A stretch of DNA of 64,000 nt, taken from contig NC_089978.1 in NCBI RefSeq assembly GCF_036417845.1, forward strand, positions 35,332,682 through 35,396,681, read 5' to 3'. The notes under the pieces are model-generated. The model saw nothing but the letters and a program-made list of their open reading frames with translations. It was not told the origin of the DNA and made no database searches. Shown in pieces: positions 11,344 to 24,200 of the stretch. The translations under genes and the position numbers were made by a program. The first letter of the stretch is position 1. Every line of letters starts with the position of its first letter. The stretch is from Apteryx mantelli. Its lineage: Eukaryota; Chordata; Aves; Apterygiformes; Apterygidae.

Positions 11344-14300
11344 GTGCCTAGTAATAGGATTCTTTACTCTGCCAAAACAGGCAAAGCAAGAAACTGTTGT
11401 GGCATGTGACCCAGTTAGGGATGTAAGACAACTATAAACATAAACTGTAGAATAGAATATGCGGCCAATATTTGTTGTGTCTATAAAAATACAAGTTTGG
11501 AGTTAAAATTATGGTACCGCTGTAAACCTAGAACATTATTATTTTGAGAGCATATTTCAGTTCACCGTGTCTGAAATAATGTGAGGGATGTGTTACAGCC
11601 CATCAGAAGTTGTGTTTTAATAGCACGAAACTGAGGGGATGTGTGGCATACTGGAGAGTATGACACAGAGGTACGTTGGATGTATGTGAGATGCAAAGAT
11701 AGCTGGGAGAGTGCTGGACGGCTGATTAGGGTAGAGGAAACTAGACCTGGTGCAGGCTTATCTATTGGGAGTTGTGTCTGACATGAACCATCCTCAGAAC
11801 CAGCCTTGGGCATTGACCTGGGGTGACCTAGGGTCATCCAAAAGAGAGCTAAGAAATAAACTACCAGTGAAGCAATGTAAGCAATCCACTGTGTAGTGCT
11901 TGAGTTCATTTTATGTCCCTCTTTTTTTCAACAATACGTTTTTTAAAACTTTTTAGATTATGCAGTTACTGTTTGCCACCAAAATGTAAAGTTCAACAGG
12001 AAATAGATACTAAATCTGAATTTTACATAACAATGTGGGTTTGAAGATACAGCAGCAGTGGCTACATCAATTACAATCAATTTTGGTAATTAAATTTGTG
12101 TCATTAAGACATAAATCTGCATGGTTTAAGAGGAATCCAGATGCTGAAACTGGATTTTTATCAAATAGGGTGCCTGTAGGCACAGCTGTTACCTCACAAA
12201 TCTTTGCAGTCCTCAAACATGACTTTCCTAGCATTTCCCTAGCATTTACCTTGTCACTAACCTCTCTGCACCTCTTGTATTCACTCCACAGTCCTACACA
12301 AAGGACTAAGCTCGATGCTTACTTTCATTTGCCAGTGGCTTGTCCAAAAAAAATCTGTGTGAAGATGAGGGGGAACCTAGGTTAAGATATCTACCCCAGG
12401 GTCTGCCTCCTTCAGCTATACCTGGCAGCCCACATGAAGCAGGTTGGCAAGCCTCGGGCCGCATGGCCTACCTAAACACCTGCCTGGACAACTTAGGGAA
12501 TGATTCATATTGTCAAGTGACATATATGTGATTTCTGATAAGAGCCTAATCATTATCCAAGACAAAATGCCTGTGAGACAGACAGAGACCAGAGGTAAAG
12601 AATAAGCCTGCACAATTAGTCTGAGGGTATGAGGCCCTTCACTCTTTCAGCAATTCCTGAAGGCATCTGACGGAGGAGATATACTCTCTCCCAGAACAAC
12701 CTGGAATACCCTGAAATGAGAAAGCTGACTATGTTGGCTGTTGGCAACATCAAGAGATGCCTTGTAACTATGACCCCTACAGATTTAGAAGCATTTCTCT
12801 GCCCATAGCACATGGCTATAAACGACATGGGGGAAAGAGGGCCATGCCCTGCTCCGGCCTTCCTGGGCAGTTTCCAAACCAAGACTGGGACTGTGTGACC
12901 AAGCACTCTGATTAATGACCCAGACAGCTAAAAGGCAACTGGCATCCATCCCTTCAGCTGAGCCAGCTCCCTGGAAAATGTCCCAGAGACCAAATTTTCT
13001 CCTAAGAAACCAAAACAAGAGGGTGTAGGGCCAACTTGAGCTGGCTTCTGCGTATGTCTCAATGCATGCCATGTCCTTGTCTCCAGAAGGATTGGACTGG
13101 CCTGTGGTGGAGATCAGGGAGCAGAGAAGTCAGGGCTTGGCTGAAGGTAGGGAGAGTCCCTATGGTGTCTTCTGCTGTCTCCAAGAGGTGACCATACTGG
13201 ACTCTCCCACTGTTCCTGTGTGCTCCAGGACCAGGCTAGACAGGTCATGGCCCAAAAGTGGGACAGTTCTGTGAAGGATGCGAGGGATTATGCACCATTT
13301 CATCCTTTGCAACATACTGGCATTGCACTCCAGAATCTGTGCAGAATGATTTGCGTACAAGTAGAGAGCATACCTGCTTGTCTTCCCCATCTCTGTCAAC
13401 CTATGTATTCATATGCCCATGCACTGCCTGCTCAGAAAATCCGTAGCTAGCCACACTGGCCCTGTTGAAAAATGAGAGAGTGGCTGGAGCAGCAGAGATG
13501 GGGAAGAGGGCTGAGCAGGACCTGGATTTAATAGCTATTGAGGGGTACAGTGGTGACAGGTATGCAAGTCTTGTGATGGGCTGCCAGGACTCATAGCTAG
13601 ACATTTATACTGGCCAGAAGCCTCTTGAGGTGCTCATCTGGTAGTGTTGGAGCAGGTTCCCCTGGTTCCCCCCTGGTTCCAGTCCTGACCATAATCCTTC
13701 TGCAGCAAGAGTTGTTCCTCTGAGGTGCAGGACATGAGAAACTGGGGTGCTCTGTTCATGCTGTAGAGCACGTTGAGGGGACCACGGGAGGAGGGACCAT
13801 TGGTGTTGCCTCTGCAGGGCAGCCCTCGGAGGTACGTGCTGCTGGACGTGGCAGCTCTGGGAGGTGTGCTTCTGGTGATGGGGTCCCATGGAGAGCCACG
13901 AACACCAGGCAGTCTGAGGCTCTCCATGTGGCATTTCATCTTGCTATTTTCCCAGCATATGTGGGGTGTGCTGTAAGACCTAGACGGTCAAGCTGGTCAG
14001 GAAATCTGGCCACAAAGGCATTCCTTAAACAATGTGGTTTAAGTGCAGCTTGAGCGGCTGGGGACAGAAATTGACAGGATCTGCCTGTGTGGAGCTGGAT
14101 TCCCCCAGCTCTTCTGTATAAAGCTGAGTTGCATTATTAGTATTTTTCTTCTTGGGTTAGGAGCTGCCAAACATCTTTATTTTGCTAGTGAAGTTCCCTA
14201 GCCCTGCAGTTTCCACAGCATCTGGTCTGATAGATGCAGCACCACCAGTCAACTGTGCTCAGTGAAGGGGGTTGTTTTTATTTCAAAGGATCCTGCATTT

Positions 14301-14463
14301 GTTCACTATTCATGGGGTAGAATTAGGAAAGTTAACGCAAAGAAAAATCTCGACCTGAGCAGCATTCGGAGGCAGAACTGGAGTTTTATAGGAGCATTGC
14401 CTAAGTATTTGTCAGAAGGTTATTTTCTAATTTCACTTCCTTCTATCTGCATGCACACATGCA

Positions 14464-15170
14464 TGTCAGAGTCCAGTACCCTCTGACCAGATTCTTTTAG
14501 ATATTCCACACATGGAGAGTGCAATGTTTAATATAAAAGTTTACTTTGAAGGTACTTAATATTACACAGGATTTTTGATTTAGCAGAGTGATACAGCAAT
14601 ATACCAAAATAACAATACAAGTGGACACACTTAGCAAAATATAGCAATTGCAATACACAGTTCAATCACAATACCAGTGTGATTCCTATTACTGGTCTCT
14701 AAAACATGCTCACCGCCAGGACACTGGACATCCCCAATCACCAGGAAGGAATATATGGGTTGAAGCCAGCTCAAGCCCATTGCTCTCTTTGAAGTCCTTT
14801 TGTTAGTTGTTCAGGTTTTATACTCTGTGTTGGGCTGAGCCACATATACACCCCCCCATGCTGGTTTGGCTGACTCAGGGAGACATTCACACTCTTTTGA
14901 TAAACTCAGGAAGAATCATTTACACACCAGTTGATCCACTCAACTGGGATATAGTCAGTTGATCCACTCAGCTGACACAGCTGTTTATCTAAAACAAAGG
15001 CCACCCTCCAGTCCCTTTCGTGTTGAGATAAAGTCAGCTTTCTATGACACAGCTGTGATTAATGAGTCACACCCTATGTTATTCCTGAGCTGCATGGGCA
15101 CCTTGCCCTTGCCCATCTCCTCTGAGCCTTCTTCCATTATATGGATTTATTGGTCGGTCACACTGTGATA
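14464..15170 (-). mobile_element. Probable solo LTR of an endogenous retrovirus (ERVL-like)
   Basis: Read on the minus strand, the block starts TATCACAGTGTGACC and ends CTCTGACA. This resembles LTR ends of the TGTCA...TGACA type with one change in the first bases. The length of about 707 bp fits an LTR. Near the minus-strand 3' end there is an AT-rich stretch with AGTAAACTTTTATATTAAAC that could be a degraded TATA or polyA region. I found no matching target-site duplication at these exact ends, and no internal viral genes flank it. An older non-LTR repeat is possible. The block ends about 340 bases upstream of the EPSTI1 ISRE-like site. Confidence 0.4.
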
Positions 15171-15511
15171 AATAAGGAAACAACTAAACAAAAACCCTAG
15201 AGGTGTTCCATTTTCTCATAGGAAAATTTGTAGTGCTGGAGTCAAAAATTGTCAGAAATTTGGCTTTTAGCCAGACCTCACTTTGCCTATTCCAGAGTAG
15301 TCTATTGCAAGACTGCACAAACTATTACTCATCTGTTTTATTCATAAGAGCAATAAATCAGCTTTGCTATGGGCCCATGAATCTAGCCCCAGTCTTACTG
15401 GGTGCTGTGATTCAGATCAGCCTGAGCTTCAGCTGGAGCGTGATCCAGAAACCAGTAAGTGGACTTGCAGTTTTACAGCTGAGAGAATCTCATTAGAGGT
15501 GTGTCTTACAA

Positions 15512-15523
15512 GGAATTGAAACT
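15512..15523 (+). promoter_or_regulatory. EPSTI1: ISRE/IRF-like site upstream of EPSTI1
   Basis: GGAATTGAAACT differs from the interferon-stimulated response element core GAAANNGAAACT at one base. It contains a perfect IRF core, AANNGAAA, at 15514-15521. It lies 83 bases before the proposed EPSTI1 ATG. EPSTI1 is known as an interferon-induced gene, so the site is where one would look for its control element. No TATA box is obvious between the site and the ATG. Confidence 0.55.
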
Positions 15524-15605
15524 AACTTGTTAGAACAGACTTCGGAGTCTTTTCCTAGCCTTAGCTCAATACTCCTTTCTGACAAGACAGGACATTCCTG
15601 TGGTG

Positions 15606-15802
15606 ATGTCTAGGGTTGGAGGAGGCAGGGAAGGAAGCAGGTATGGGGTGGCTGCTGCCTCCAGTACCCCCTTTTCCTCTCAGAGTTACCTCAGGAAAGA
15701 CTGTGAAAAAACAGAGAGGGCTGAAAAAACTCAGAAGCTGATGATACCTGAAGAGGAGCAAGCGGGCCAAGCAGCAGTTCTCCAACCACAGCAGGAGCAG
15801 TA
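15606..15802 (+). CDS. EPSTI1: EPSTI1 exon 1 (probable start exon)
   Basis: This exon encodes residues 1-65 and two bases of codon 66. It starts MSRVGGGREGSRYG and ends LQPQQEQ. The N-terminal region of EPSTI1 is poorly conserved, so the case is indirect. The length of 65 codons is close to the human exon (about 63). The donor TA|GTAAGT at 15803 is strong. The phase fits exon 2 exactly, giving a Tyr at the joint before VSPYILITPN, where human has TSAYTLIAPN. An ISRE-like site lies just upstream. The charged stretch LRKDCEKTERAEKTQKLM and the Glu/Gln-rich end look protein-like. An acceptor-like CTCTCAG within the exon leaves open that only the latter part is used, with a start further upstream. 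Confidence 0.68.
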
Positions 15803-18240
15803 GTAAGTAGCAAGGAGTCTGGCTAAAACAGTGGTGTTGCTTGTATCAAGTGCCTGTTCTCCACCTAACTTGATTTTGGCCTTTAGAGGTAGGAATACTT
15901 CTATAGACAGTCTGTGAACGGGACAGGGCATATAAGTAGCATGTCCTCATGCTCTTAGAGCAACCTGCTGTCAGTTGAAGTGTAGCTACTGATGACACTT
16001 CCTAAATGAGACCTGTTTTTTTCTGACAGATTTTGTGATATCATGGCTTACAGCTGAGGCTGCTCAAATGTGCTGTATGTGTATGCAGACAGTGTCAGTA
16101 CTATGTGCAATAACAGCAGCAGGTTCTGTACATTTGGTATTGCTCTACATGTTTCTTGGAATCCATTTCTAACGGAGTTTCAAATCCAATTCTACCTCTC
16201 TGTTTTTTTCTCTCTCCTAATATTTCATCCTAAGTCTAAAAATATTTCTTCTGGCTTAAGAAATGGATATAGGCTGCGTTCCAAAAGTGATCTGAATGCA
16301 ATCCAGGATACAGAACAACCTTGAACAACTTGACAACTTGATGCTGGCAGAACTAAAGCCAAACCTCAGCCCTGAATTTCATTTTAAGCTTTATTGGGAT
16401 CTATGCTCCGTCCATCTCTTTTTCTGGATGTCTATTCTTAGATAGCTTGTATAAGCTCTAACATGCAGATATAATACAGCGTAGAAGTTGACAGTGGTAT
16501 GTGTGTTTTACGCATGTGTACTTAATGTATATATGTTTAGCTGATGCAAGCTAATTGTTTACAATTCTTTCTTCCAAATATACTTTTCATGAGCTGTAAT
16601 TAGTAACAGTGCATGCAATACTGTTAATATGTGCTGAGTTTGCTTAGCTTTCTTTTTTTCCCTTCTTTCAAAGTGCAGCTGATGAAAACAGGTTCTACTT
16701 TTGAAGACCTGTTTCAGTTTCCTTTCTCTGTTTTCTGGAAGAAGAAGGTGGAACCACGCTGCGAAAGCTGTGGCAGACTGCTGGTCATAAGCCTCAACCA
16801 GAAGCTTTGCATTGTAACACCTAAAAGGCTGCCACTAGGTAGTAATTATATGTGGACTATTTAGAGATGGGTAGCCTGGAAATCAGTGAGCTCTCTAATG
16901 ATGCACTTTCAGGAGAACAAACAGCCATTCCTGACTTACAATCTATGTTTATTTTCTGCCACTTCCAAACATGAAAGACCCTCTGTCTTGCCTTCCCTCA
17001 TGCTGCCATATATGCACAGTACAGTGAGAGCAGCCCTAGTTAGCTTAGATCCTTATGGTATGTGCATTTTCTTTTTCTTTTTCTTTTTTTTTCTTTTTTT
17101 AGTGGGGAGGCTGCACCCTCTCATTGTTATAGCTGTCTTTGTACTGGTCTTTGGTCTGGGTTACAAATCTCTAGTAAAGCTCATGTAAATACTTGATCAG
17201 TTGGTTAGCCCAAACTCCCCACAGAATTAAGGCTAGATTAAAAATTTCTACACAGTTTCTGACCAGACAATGGAATCCCCCATAAAACTAGATATGTTTT
17301 GGGGGAAGAATAATTTAAAGCTTTGCTCCCTGTTTCATCTTGATTTGATACTTTCAGCGACAAAACTGTTATGAATCTAGTACAAGGACTGTGCACTTAA
17401 TATTTTTCACTGTGCAATACAAAAGATTTTACCCATGTGTCTTCAGAAAATTATGATAAAGAATTCATTCTTAAACTAGCAGTTTTACAAAGTACAGTAG
17501 TATGTAGTTGATGAGAAGGAGGAATGAGGGAAAGGTAAGTTCAAGCAGTACGATGTGATATAACTGGGAAAGAAATGCTCTTAAAAAGGAAGTGGGCAAG
17601 CTTGAGTTTCCTTCACCCCCCTTGGAGGAGGAAGGGGGCAACAGTCAGTTTAAATGAGGTGAATCCTTTTAAAATGGTATTCCCTTAACTGACTCAGATG
17701 AAAGTGGTAGAAGGTGTCTGAGATGCTGAAGCAGACAAGGGGAGATCTTTATTCTTAAAACAATAATTAACTATTATATTTATTCTCATCTCTTTGTTCT
17801 ATTATTGCAAGTTATCTTTCAGGTAAGACCTCAGATTAAAATATCATTTTTGGTAATGATAAATCTTAGTCTTTCGGCACTCTGTCCCTTTTAAGACGAT
17901 CGTTAAAACCAAAATACTAGGACAGCCTCAGAATCACCCAGTTTTTCAGGCTCTGGGATATCCAAGGCTTGTATGGGGCAGTTTGAGAGCTAATGTCACT
18001 GAGTGTCAGTAAAAGAGAAATTCTTTAGAGTAGCATTAACCAAGAAAGCTTTCCAGAATATGAGTAGCAGAGGAGAGCACTGCTACTCCATGAGGGGCCC
18101 AAGGAGGATACCTCTGTGCCAAGAGGTGGCTCCGTTTCAATTTGTATGCTGCTTGCTATTTTCTAGAAACAGCCAGGATATGCTTTTGCTGCCAGCCAGG
18201 CAGGAGTCTGAGTCTCAGTTTAAGCCTACATGTGAATGAC

Positions 18241-18271
<31 letters not shown>

Positions 18272-21200
18272 CATCTGCGCGTGCACATGTGTGTGCATGT
18301 TGTTTTTTTTTTTTCCGTGCACACTCTGAGTCTCAGGCTGTGCTTCAGAGCACTAGGAAGTGGGAAATCTCTGGCCTTAGCAGTGTCTTAGCATGGGGTC
18401 AAGTGTCCCTTCATGCTGCCTGGACACATCAGATATTTGTGGGACCAGGAATGTTATAGCCTCATCCAAACTTGACTCTTGACTCACTCAAGTGCAGCAT
18501 GGGCAACCTGAACCCTAGCTAATGCTAGCAGTGCAAATGGAAAATGTAGGGGTTGTGGTGTTCAGTCAGTGTTGACCCATTTCTAGGCTCTCACTTGAAT
18601 GAGTCTAGATAAATCAAGGAAACTGTTTCTGGCCTAGATGTACCTATGACTGAACCTACCATGAGGCTCCTTGTACTTCTGGAGAACATAGTGCAAACTG
18701 GTATTAGGTAGTAATTTTTCTCTTGCTTTGGAAAAGCCTTTCTATATGGAGGCTGAAAAGATATGTTAAAACTGATTGTAATTAAGTAGGAAAAATACTT
18801 GTTCAAATCCAAAACTGAAATAAAAATTTGCACATGCCACCCCTAGTTCTATATAGAATGCTATTTCAGGCTATGGAGAGAAAATCACCAGGATGACAAG
18901 TGCTTGAAACTACTTATAATAATAAACTTGCATTTAAGTTACTTCTCATCAAGTCTGTTAAGTGCCATGAAATGAACCTGTAGAAAGTGAATTCCCAAAC
19001 TGCACCTGTTCATAACTGTTCAGAAACAAAAGTCTGTACAGAAGAAAGGTGTAAGGAAGTGGGGAAATTAGAGGCCGAATGGCAGGCCTGGAAAAAGAAA
19101 AAAATCATGAGCTACAGGCCTGAAAAAGAGAAAGGTCATGATGGTCCCCACCCCCATTCAGCAGCCCATCCTTGGCATCTCTAAACCTGGCAAAATAATA
19201 GTAAAATCTATTTTTTTTTAAATCAAAATAATAAAATCTGAAGATATATTGACCCACAACTGGGAACAGTCCCTCATCACCTAGTGTGAAAGGAGACTGG
19301 AGTTACTAGAATGCTTGACTTGAGAAATCATATTCTTTGGCTGCAGGAGCCAAATCCATTGTGGTTTTTGTTCCCTCCTTTTCCAATCTTCATCCTGAAT
19401 TGGAAAAAAAAAAAATCTATAATGTTTTTGCACCTCTCAATCCTCTGCTGATAGAGTGTACTTACAATTCTCCTGAAAATTTTTTTGTCCATCTGACAAT
19501 CAGAGAGGTTTTTTTTTTTTTCCTTTTTAAATACACTGAATCAGGCTACTAAACTGGAGGAGGATGTTTATCAAAATGTTCATTTTGCTCACTGCCCTGC
19601 CACTTATAGGACTTGCAGAAGTGCAATTTGAATTATGGACAATTTGTTTAGAGTTGAACTCCGTACTTGCTACACAGGAAAAAATCTCCCATCTCTATAC
19701 CTTTCAGGGGGATGTACTAATCTTTACAGCACAGGGAGGCAATTCAAAGATGTCCAGCTTCAGTGTGATCAGTAGCCACCCTTATCTCCAGATGAGTGTT
19801 CAGTGGCTGTGTCAATGTAAGAAGATAACGATACAGCATATACAGTTAAATATATCTTATACAGTAAGATCTCCATTAGTCTGAATTATGGGGGTTTCTG
19901 TGTTCCCCATAATGTATGTGTTGGGGGGGGGGGAAAGAAGTGCTTCTAATTCCTGTATTAGAAGACTTTCTCAGAAGAACTTGGATTACGTGAGGTCAGA
20001 TATGTTCTCTCTGTGCTTAGTTACATGAGAAGCTGTGGCAAGAAAAGCAAAAAGGAATATATGGGAGGGTACTGTGTTTGGGAAGGGGCAATAAAAGGAC
20101 AACAAAAGGTTGAAGGGGAGAAGAGGAGGAGATAGGCTGTTGAAAACAAAGTGGGGGAAGCACAGATGAACATGCCGCCAGTTTAGGTCTTAATCTTTGT
20201 GTAGTCTGACCTGCCTAGCTCTCCAGGAATGGTGGCAAGCGTGACTTGCAACGTGTGGATGGTGCTGCAAGAAGCAGCCTGGCTCAGCACAAGTTTTGCC
20301 AAGCCCAGTGCTCAGCCTGTGTTGCTGGAATAGATGCTCTGCAGTCCTCGCTCACTGCTGGTATGCCTACAGCGTTTACTGCACCAAAAGGGTCTGGTTT
20401 AAAGCATCTGTCATTCTTTCTGCTGTGCTGTCGTGTGCTGAGCCAAACTAAACTGCCTTTGAGCCCCTTCTTAACTCTTGGAAATTCAGGTCTGAATTTC
20501 AGTTTTACTCTTTGGATCATATTCTAACTTCAGGAGGTTCTCTCTAAGCCTGGGGGTACCAGAGCTTTGAGATGTGGGTGCCAATAGCAGAACACCAGGT
20601 CTGTTGCTTTACTGCTTGTTTTTGATTTATACCTTCTCCTGGGCCTTTCTCTACTGCTGTTGCCCTTTTCCAGAAATCCTTCTTTCCTTGTGCAAGTTCT
20701 CTCTGGGATTTAACTCTTTGTTTTGCCTTCAGGCCTCACTCTGGCAAAAATGCTGGTCACTTTAATAGAAGCTTTAACTAAACGGAGGGCCGAGCTATGC
20801 AAGCGAGTTACCCTGGCTTAATAAGCTTCCAGATATCATTTGAGCTATAGTCATTAAGTACACTCTTAGCCTGTGGCAAACACAGGACAAAATCCATGAG
20901 TGCAGGCTTTCAGTGATAGACATTTTCAGCTAGCACAGTTTATTTTCTGCCTCTCATGTTAAGAGCAGGCACGCAGCTAGGATGACTCAGACGGTGTGTA
21001 ATGTTAAGCCCCAGTAATTCACTTTTGTGTCTGAGCTGTAAAGTGGTAAGATGCTGCTACTGATAAAGATGGAAAGTGAGAGCCCCAAACCTGTATATGA
21101 GATTTTTACATCCTCCCAGAGGTCTGTTTATGGTGCTGCCTGGGCATGGATCATATTGCAAGACTGAGGTCTGGAACTGTGGCTGTCAGTTATCATTAGC

Positions 21201-24200
21201 ATCTGGCCATGGCGCACTGTGAAATATAGATACCTACAGGACAGTTGCTGTCTGCTCACTTGGATTTGGCATGTTGTAGGTCTCTGATCTGGCAGCTTCC
21301 ATGGTGCTTAGCAGCATACAACTGCTCTGTCAGGCATAAGAGCCTTGGTGAAAATGGTATTTTGTGATGAGATTGACTTGATTGGTCTTAAACAATTTCT
21401 GATAATTGAATGCTAAATTCAGCTTGGCATATCTTTGAAGATGATTCTACAATTGTCCTTGGCAGTTTGTTCTTTTCTTCCTAAAGTTAATCAGTCTTAA
21501 CATATTATTTAATACAGTATTTCACCTAAGCCTTCCTTCTTGGGAGTTAAGGCCATATATTAAGTATATATATTAATCAAAGAGGGAAAAATATGCACAC
21601 ACATACCCACAGGTACAAAAAATAAACATATGTTTGCAAATACGCATACATGTGCATGCATTTTTTCCCCTCATATCTCTCTCTTCATTGATTACTGAAT
21701 ATAAATAATCCTTTTCCTTTCTATAGAAAGAAATGGTACACATACAAATACGTACTCTGTCTCCTTTGAGTCCTTTCTCTGGACTGGACCTGCCCAGGTC
21801 TTTTTTCAAAGCTTTATTCATTTGTGTTGCTCTGCACTGTGCTCTCTTCAATTTCTGTCTCGGACTGAATACAGAAATTCCGTTGCCCTAGAGAGCAAAG
21901 TATTTAACTCTCTGCTTTATGTGGTATTCCTGTGCTGATGCGGGGGGCAGGGAGGCAGTATAAAACACAGTGGAATTGGAAATAGTTTATAACAGCCATT
22001 ACTTTTGTAGCTCTTTAAACTATTTCACACTTCATTTGGAAGGCTCCCCAATGGTAGCTGGCTGGAGTGGGCTTGAGGAAAAACTGAAGGGCACAGCTCT
22101 GCAAGAAACATTAGTTGTGAACTGTAGTTCTCGTGTTTATTCAATTTGACAGATGATGTATTTTATGCGTACCTAGAAGAAATGAGAACAAAGGTTTTTA
22201 TGGTCTCTACCCAGAAAGCATTGAAAACTAGTCCCAGAGTAATGCTAGGTAAATTAATAGAACTACACACAGGCTTAAGAATTGAAAATTGCAGACATGA
22301 TGTTCTTTGTGTAGCTGATAATTCAAACTAAACTATCTTTGCAGATATTTTATGAGGGGATGGTGCGTTCCTTCTGACTGAAATATTTCTCCCTCTCTCT
22401 GTGTGTATATATATGTGTGTGTGTATATGCATATACTTATATATAGATACATAGTTATTTATCTTCCCACTGTACTTCTGTAACGTTTGATGTCTGTCTA
22501 CTTGAAAACTCATATGAGATTTTTTTTATTTTAGTACAGATGCATTATCTTATTGGGTTATAACTTCTTTACTGTTGTTAATGTTTGTTCAGTCTGAGTA
22601 ATCAGCCAATCCATTTCCCTTTTCTGTAAAGAAACTAAAAAAAACTTATTAAGATTAATATGATCTATAAAGGTGGAAGAGGATTTGCTTCTCTTTTATG
22701 AAGAGCCATAAGCTGGGTGAGGCGTTCCTCCCACCCCCATTGACTTCTGTATTTTTATTTATAAAACAACCCAACCTCAATGACAGACTTAAGTCATATA
22801 TCAGTAAGAATCATTATTAGAGAACCTGAAAAGTCAAATTCTTTGTTATTTCTGGTTGTGGATTTTTCAGCCCTTTATAAAATACAGAAAGTCTGCACAC
22901 CACTGATCTTCACATTAGAATAGTTCCTTAATTGCTACCTAGGCAAGCAGGATGATTTGCTCCAAACACATGGCTACTGTGGCAACTTAGGAACTGACTG
23001 GAATATTAAATTGACAGTCTATAGTGGGTTTTATAGGCTTTGCTGGATCAGAGGATGTGAGATGATTTGTCTGATCAAAGAAATAACATGCAATATCCTA
23101 CAAACTGACTAAAATACAAGGTGAAAGATATCCATACACATGTATTTTTTTTAAAGGAAAGAAAGTTCTTAATAGAGAGTTCTCAGGAAAATGATGGGCA
23201 GTAGGTATGGAGTTGAATTTTAGCATTAGAACTGCTAGGGCAGTAGGAGTCTCTCTGGAGAGGACTCACCTGGCTTTTCTCATGGCTGTGGGTTTCATAT
23301 CCTGATTTTCACCAATACCACAAGAAGTCCACCACATGCTTGCTCTTCCTTTCCCTGATCCCAGTATCCAAAGTTATGCTCTCACATTTCAATACTTCGA
23401 GGAGACCAAGGTTAACAGTATCAAGTCTGCATGACTTCTCTTTTGTGATGAGAAGCAGAAAAGACATCCCTTGGTTTTACCCATGAGTGTACACTATGAA
23501 CGCACTTATGAAACTAGATAGACTCAATAATGCTCTTGTCTTCTCTTTTTGAACTTGGACTAAAAAATCACGTAGCATAAGCACCAAGTAAAATAGAACC
23601 CAAAGTTGGTGTCGTGTTCTCCCTTCCCCTACTTAAAAGAAAACAAAGATTTCAAATCTTAACTTCCCCTTTATTTCAGTAACATGGAAACCCAACTGGC
23701 CTTTAAACAAGCACTTTTTAAACCATGATGACTCTGAAGCTGCTGATTAGACAAGAGAGCTGAGCTCTCCCTAGAAGTGAGTCCAGTCCCCTGTCATTGC
23801 TGGTCTCACCTCTATGCCTTTCATAAACTGATTGATCTTTGCTGTATTTCATGTGCCGTCTTTCTGAATTACTGGGTAATGACCATGGTCAGATGTCAGA
23901 AGAGTGGCCCATCTGGCCTTGTAGGCCCAGAGCCTTCCAGCCAAACAGGAAAAGCAGGTGAAGGAAATGATTCATGGCCTAAGGGCTAGATTTGATATGA
24001 TGCCTCATACATGCGCACACACACGCAGGGATCTTTGCTTTCTTTTTGATTGGAATCATAATCAAAAAAATAACTGTTTGATGTCAGTAAAGTAAACTGA
24101 GGATATAAAAACTCCTCTGTTCTCTTATGCTGTAAACCAGTAGGGTCTGTGAGATGCACTCATGTTGGTTAGAGGAAAAATACACAGTTATGCAACTTAC

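Larger units (their letters stand above)
5954..14463. other. Intergenic, DNAJC15-EPSTI1
   Basis: About 8.5 kb of mostly AT-rich DNA. It contains a CA microsatellite (7834-7863) and an 18-bp duplication (11308-11343). A less AT-rich part at roughly 12300-13980 holds several overlapping open frames on both strands, up to about 110 codons. None has a recognisable domain or exon boundaries, and they are probably chance. I saw no gene. Confidence 0.55.

Noticed and set aside
13605..13939. Overlapping 101- and 109-codon minus-strand frames
   Set aside because: Two frames are open at once with no domain, no conserved motif and no splice context. They are likely chance in a less AT-rich stretch.
16631..16864. 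Frame with CESCGRLL, at first sight a zinc-binding exon of EPSTI1 intron 1
   Set aside because: It has only one CxxC pair, no counterpart in EPSTI1, and no donor in a useful phase.
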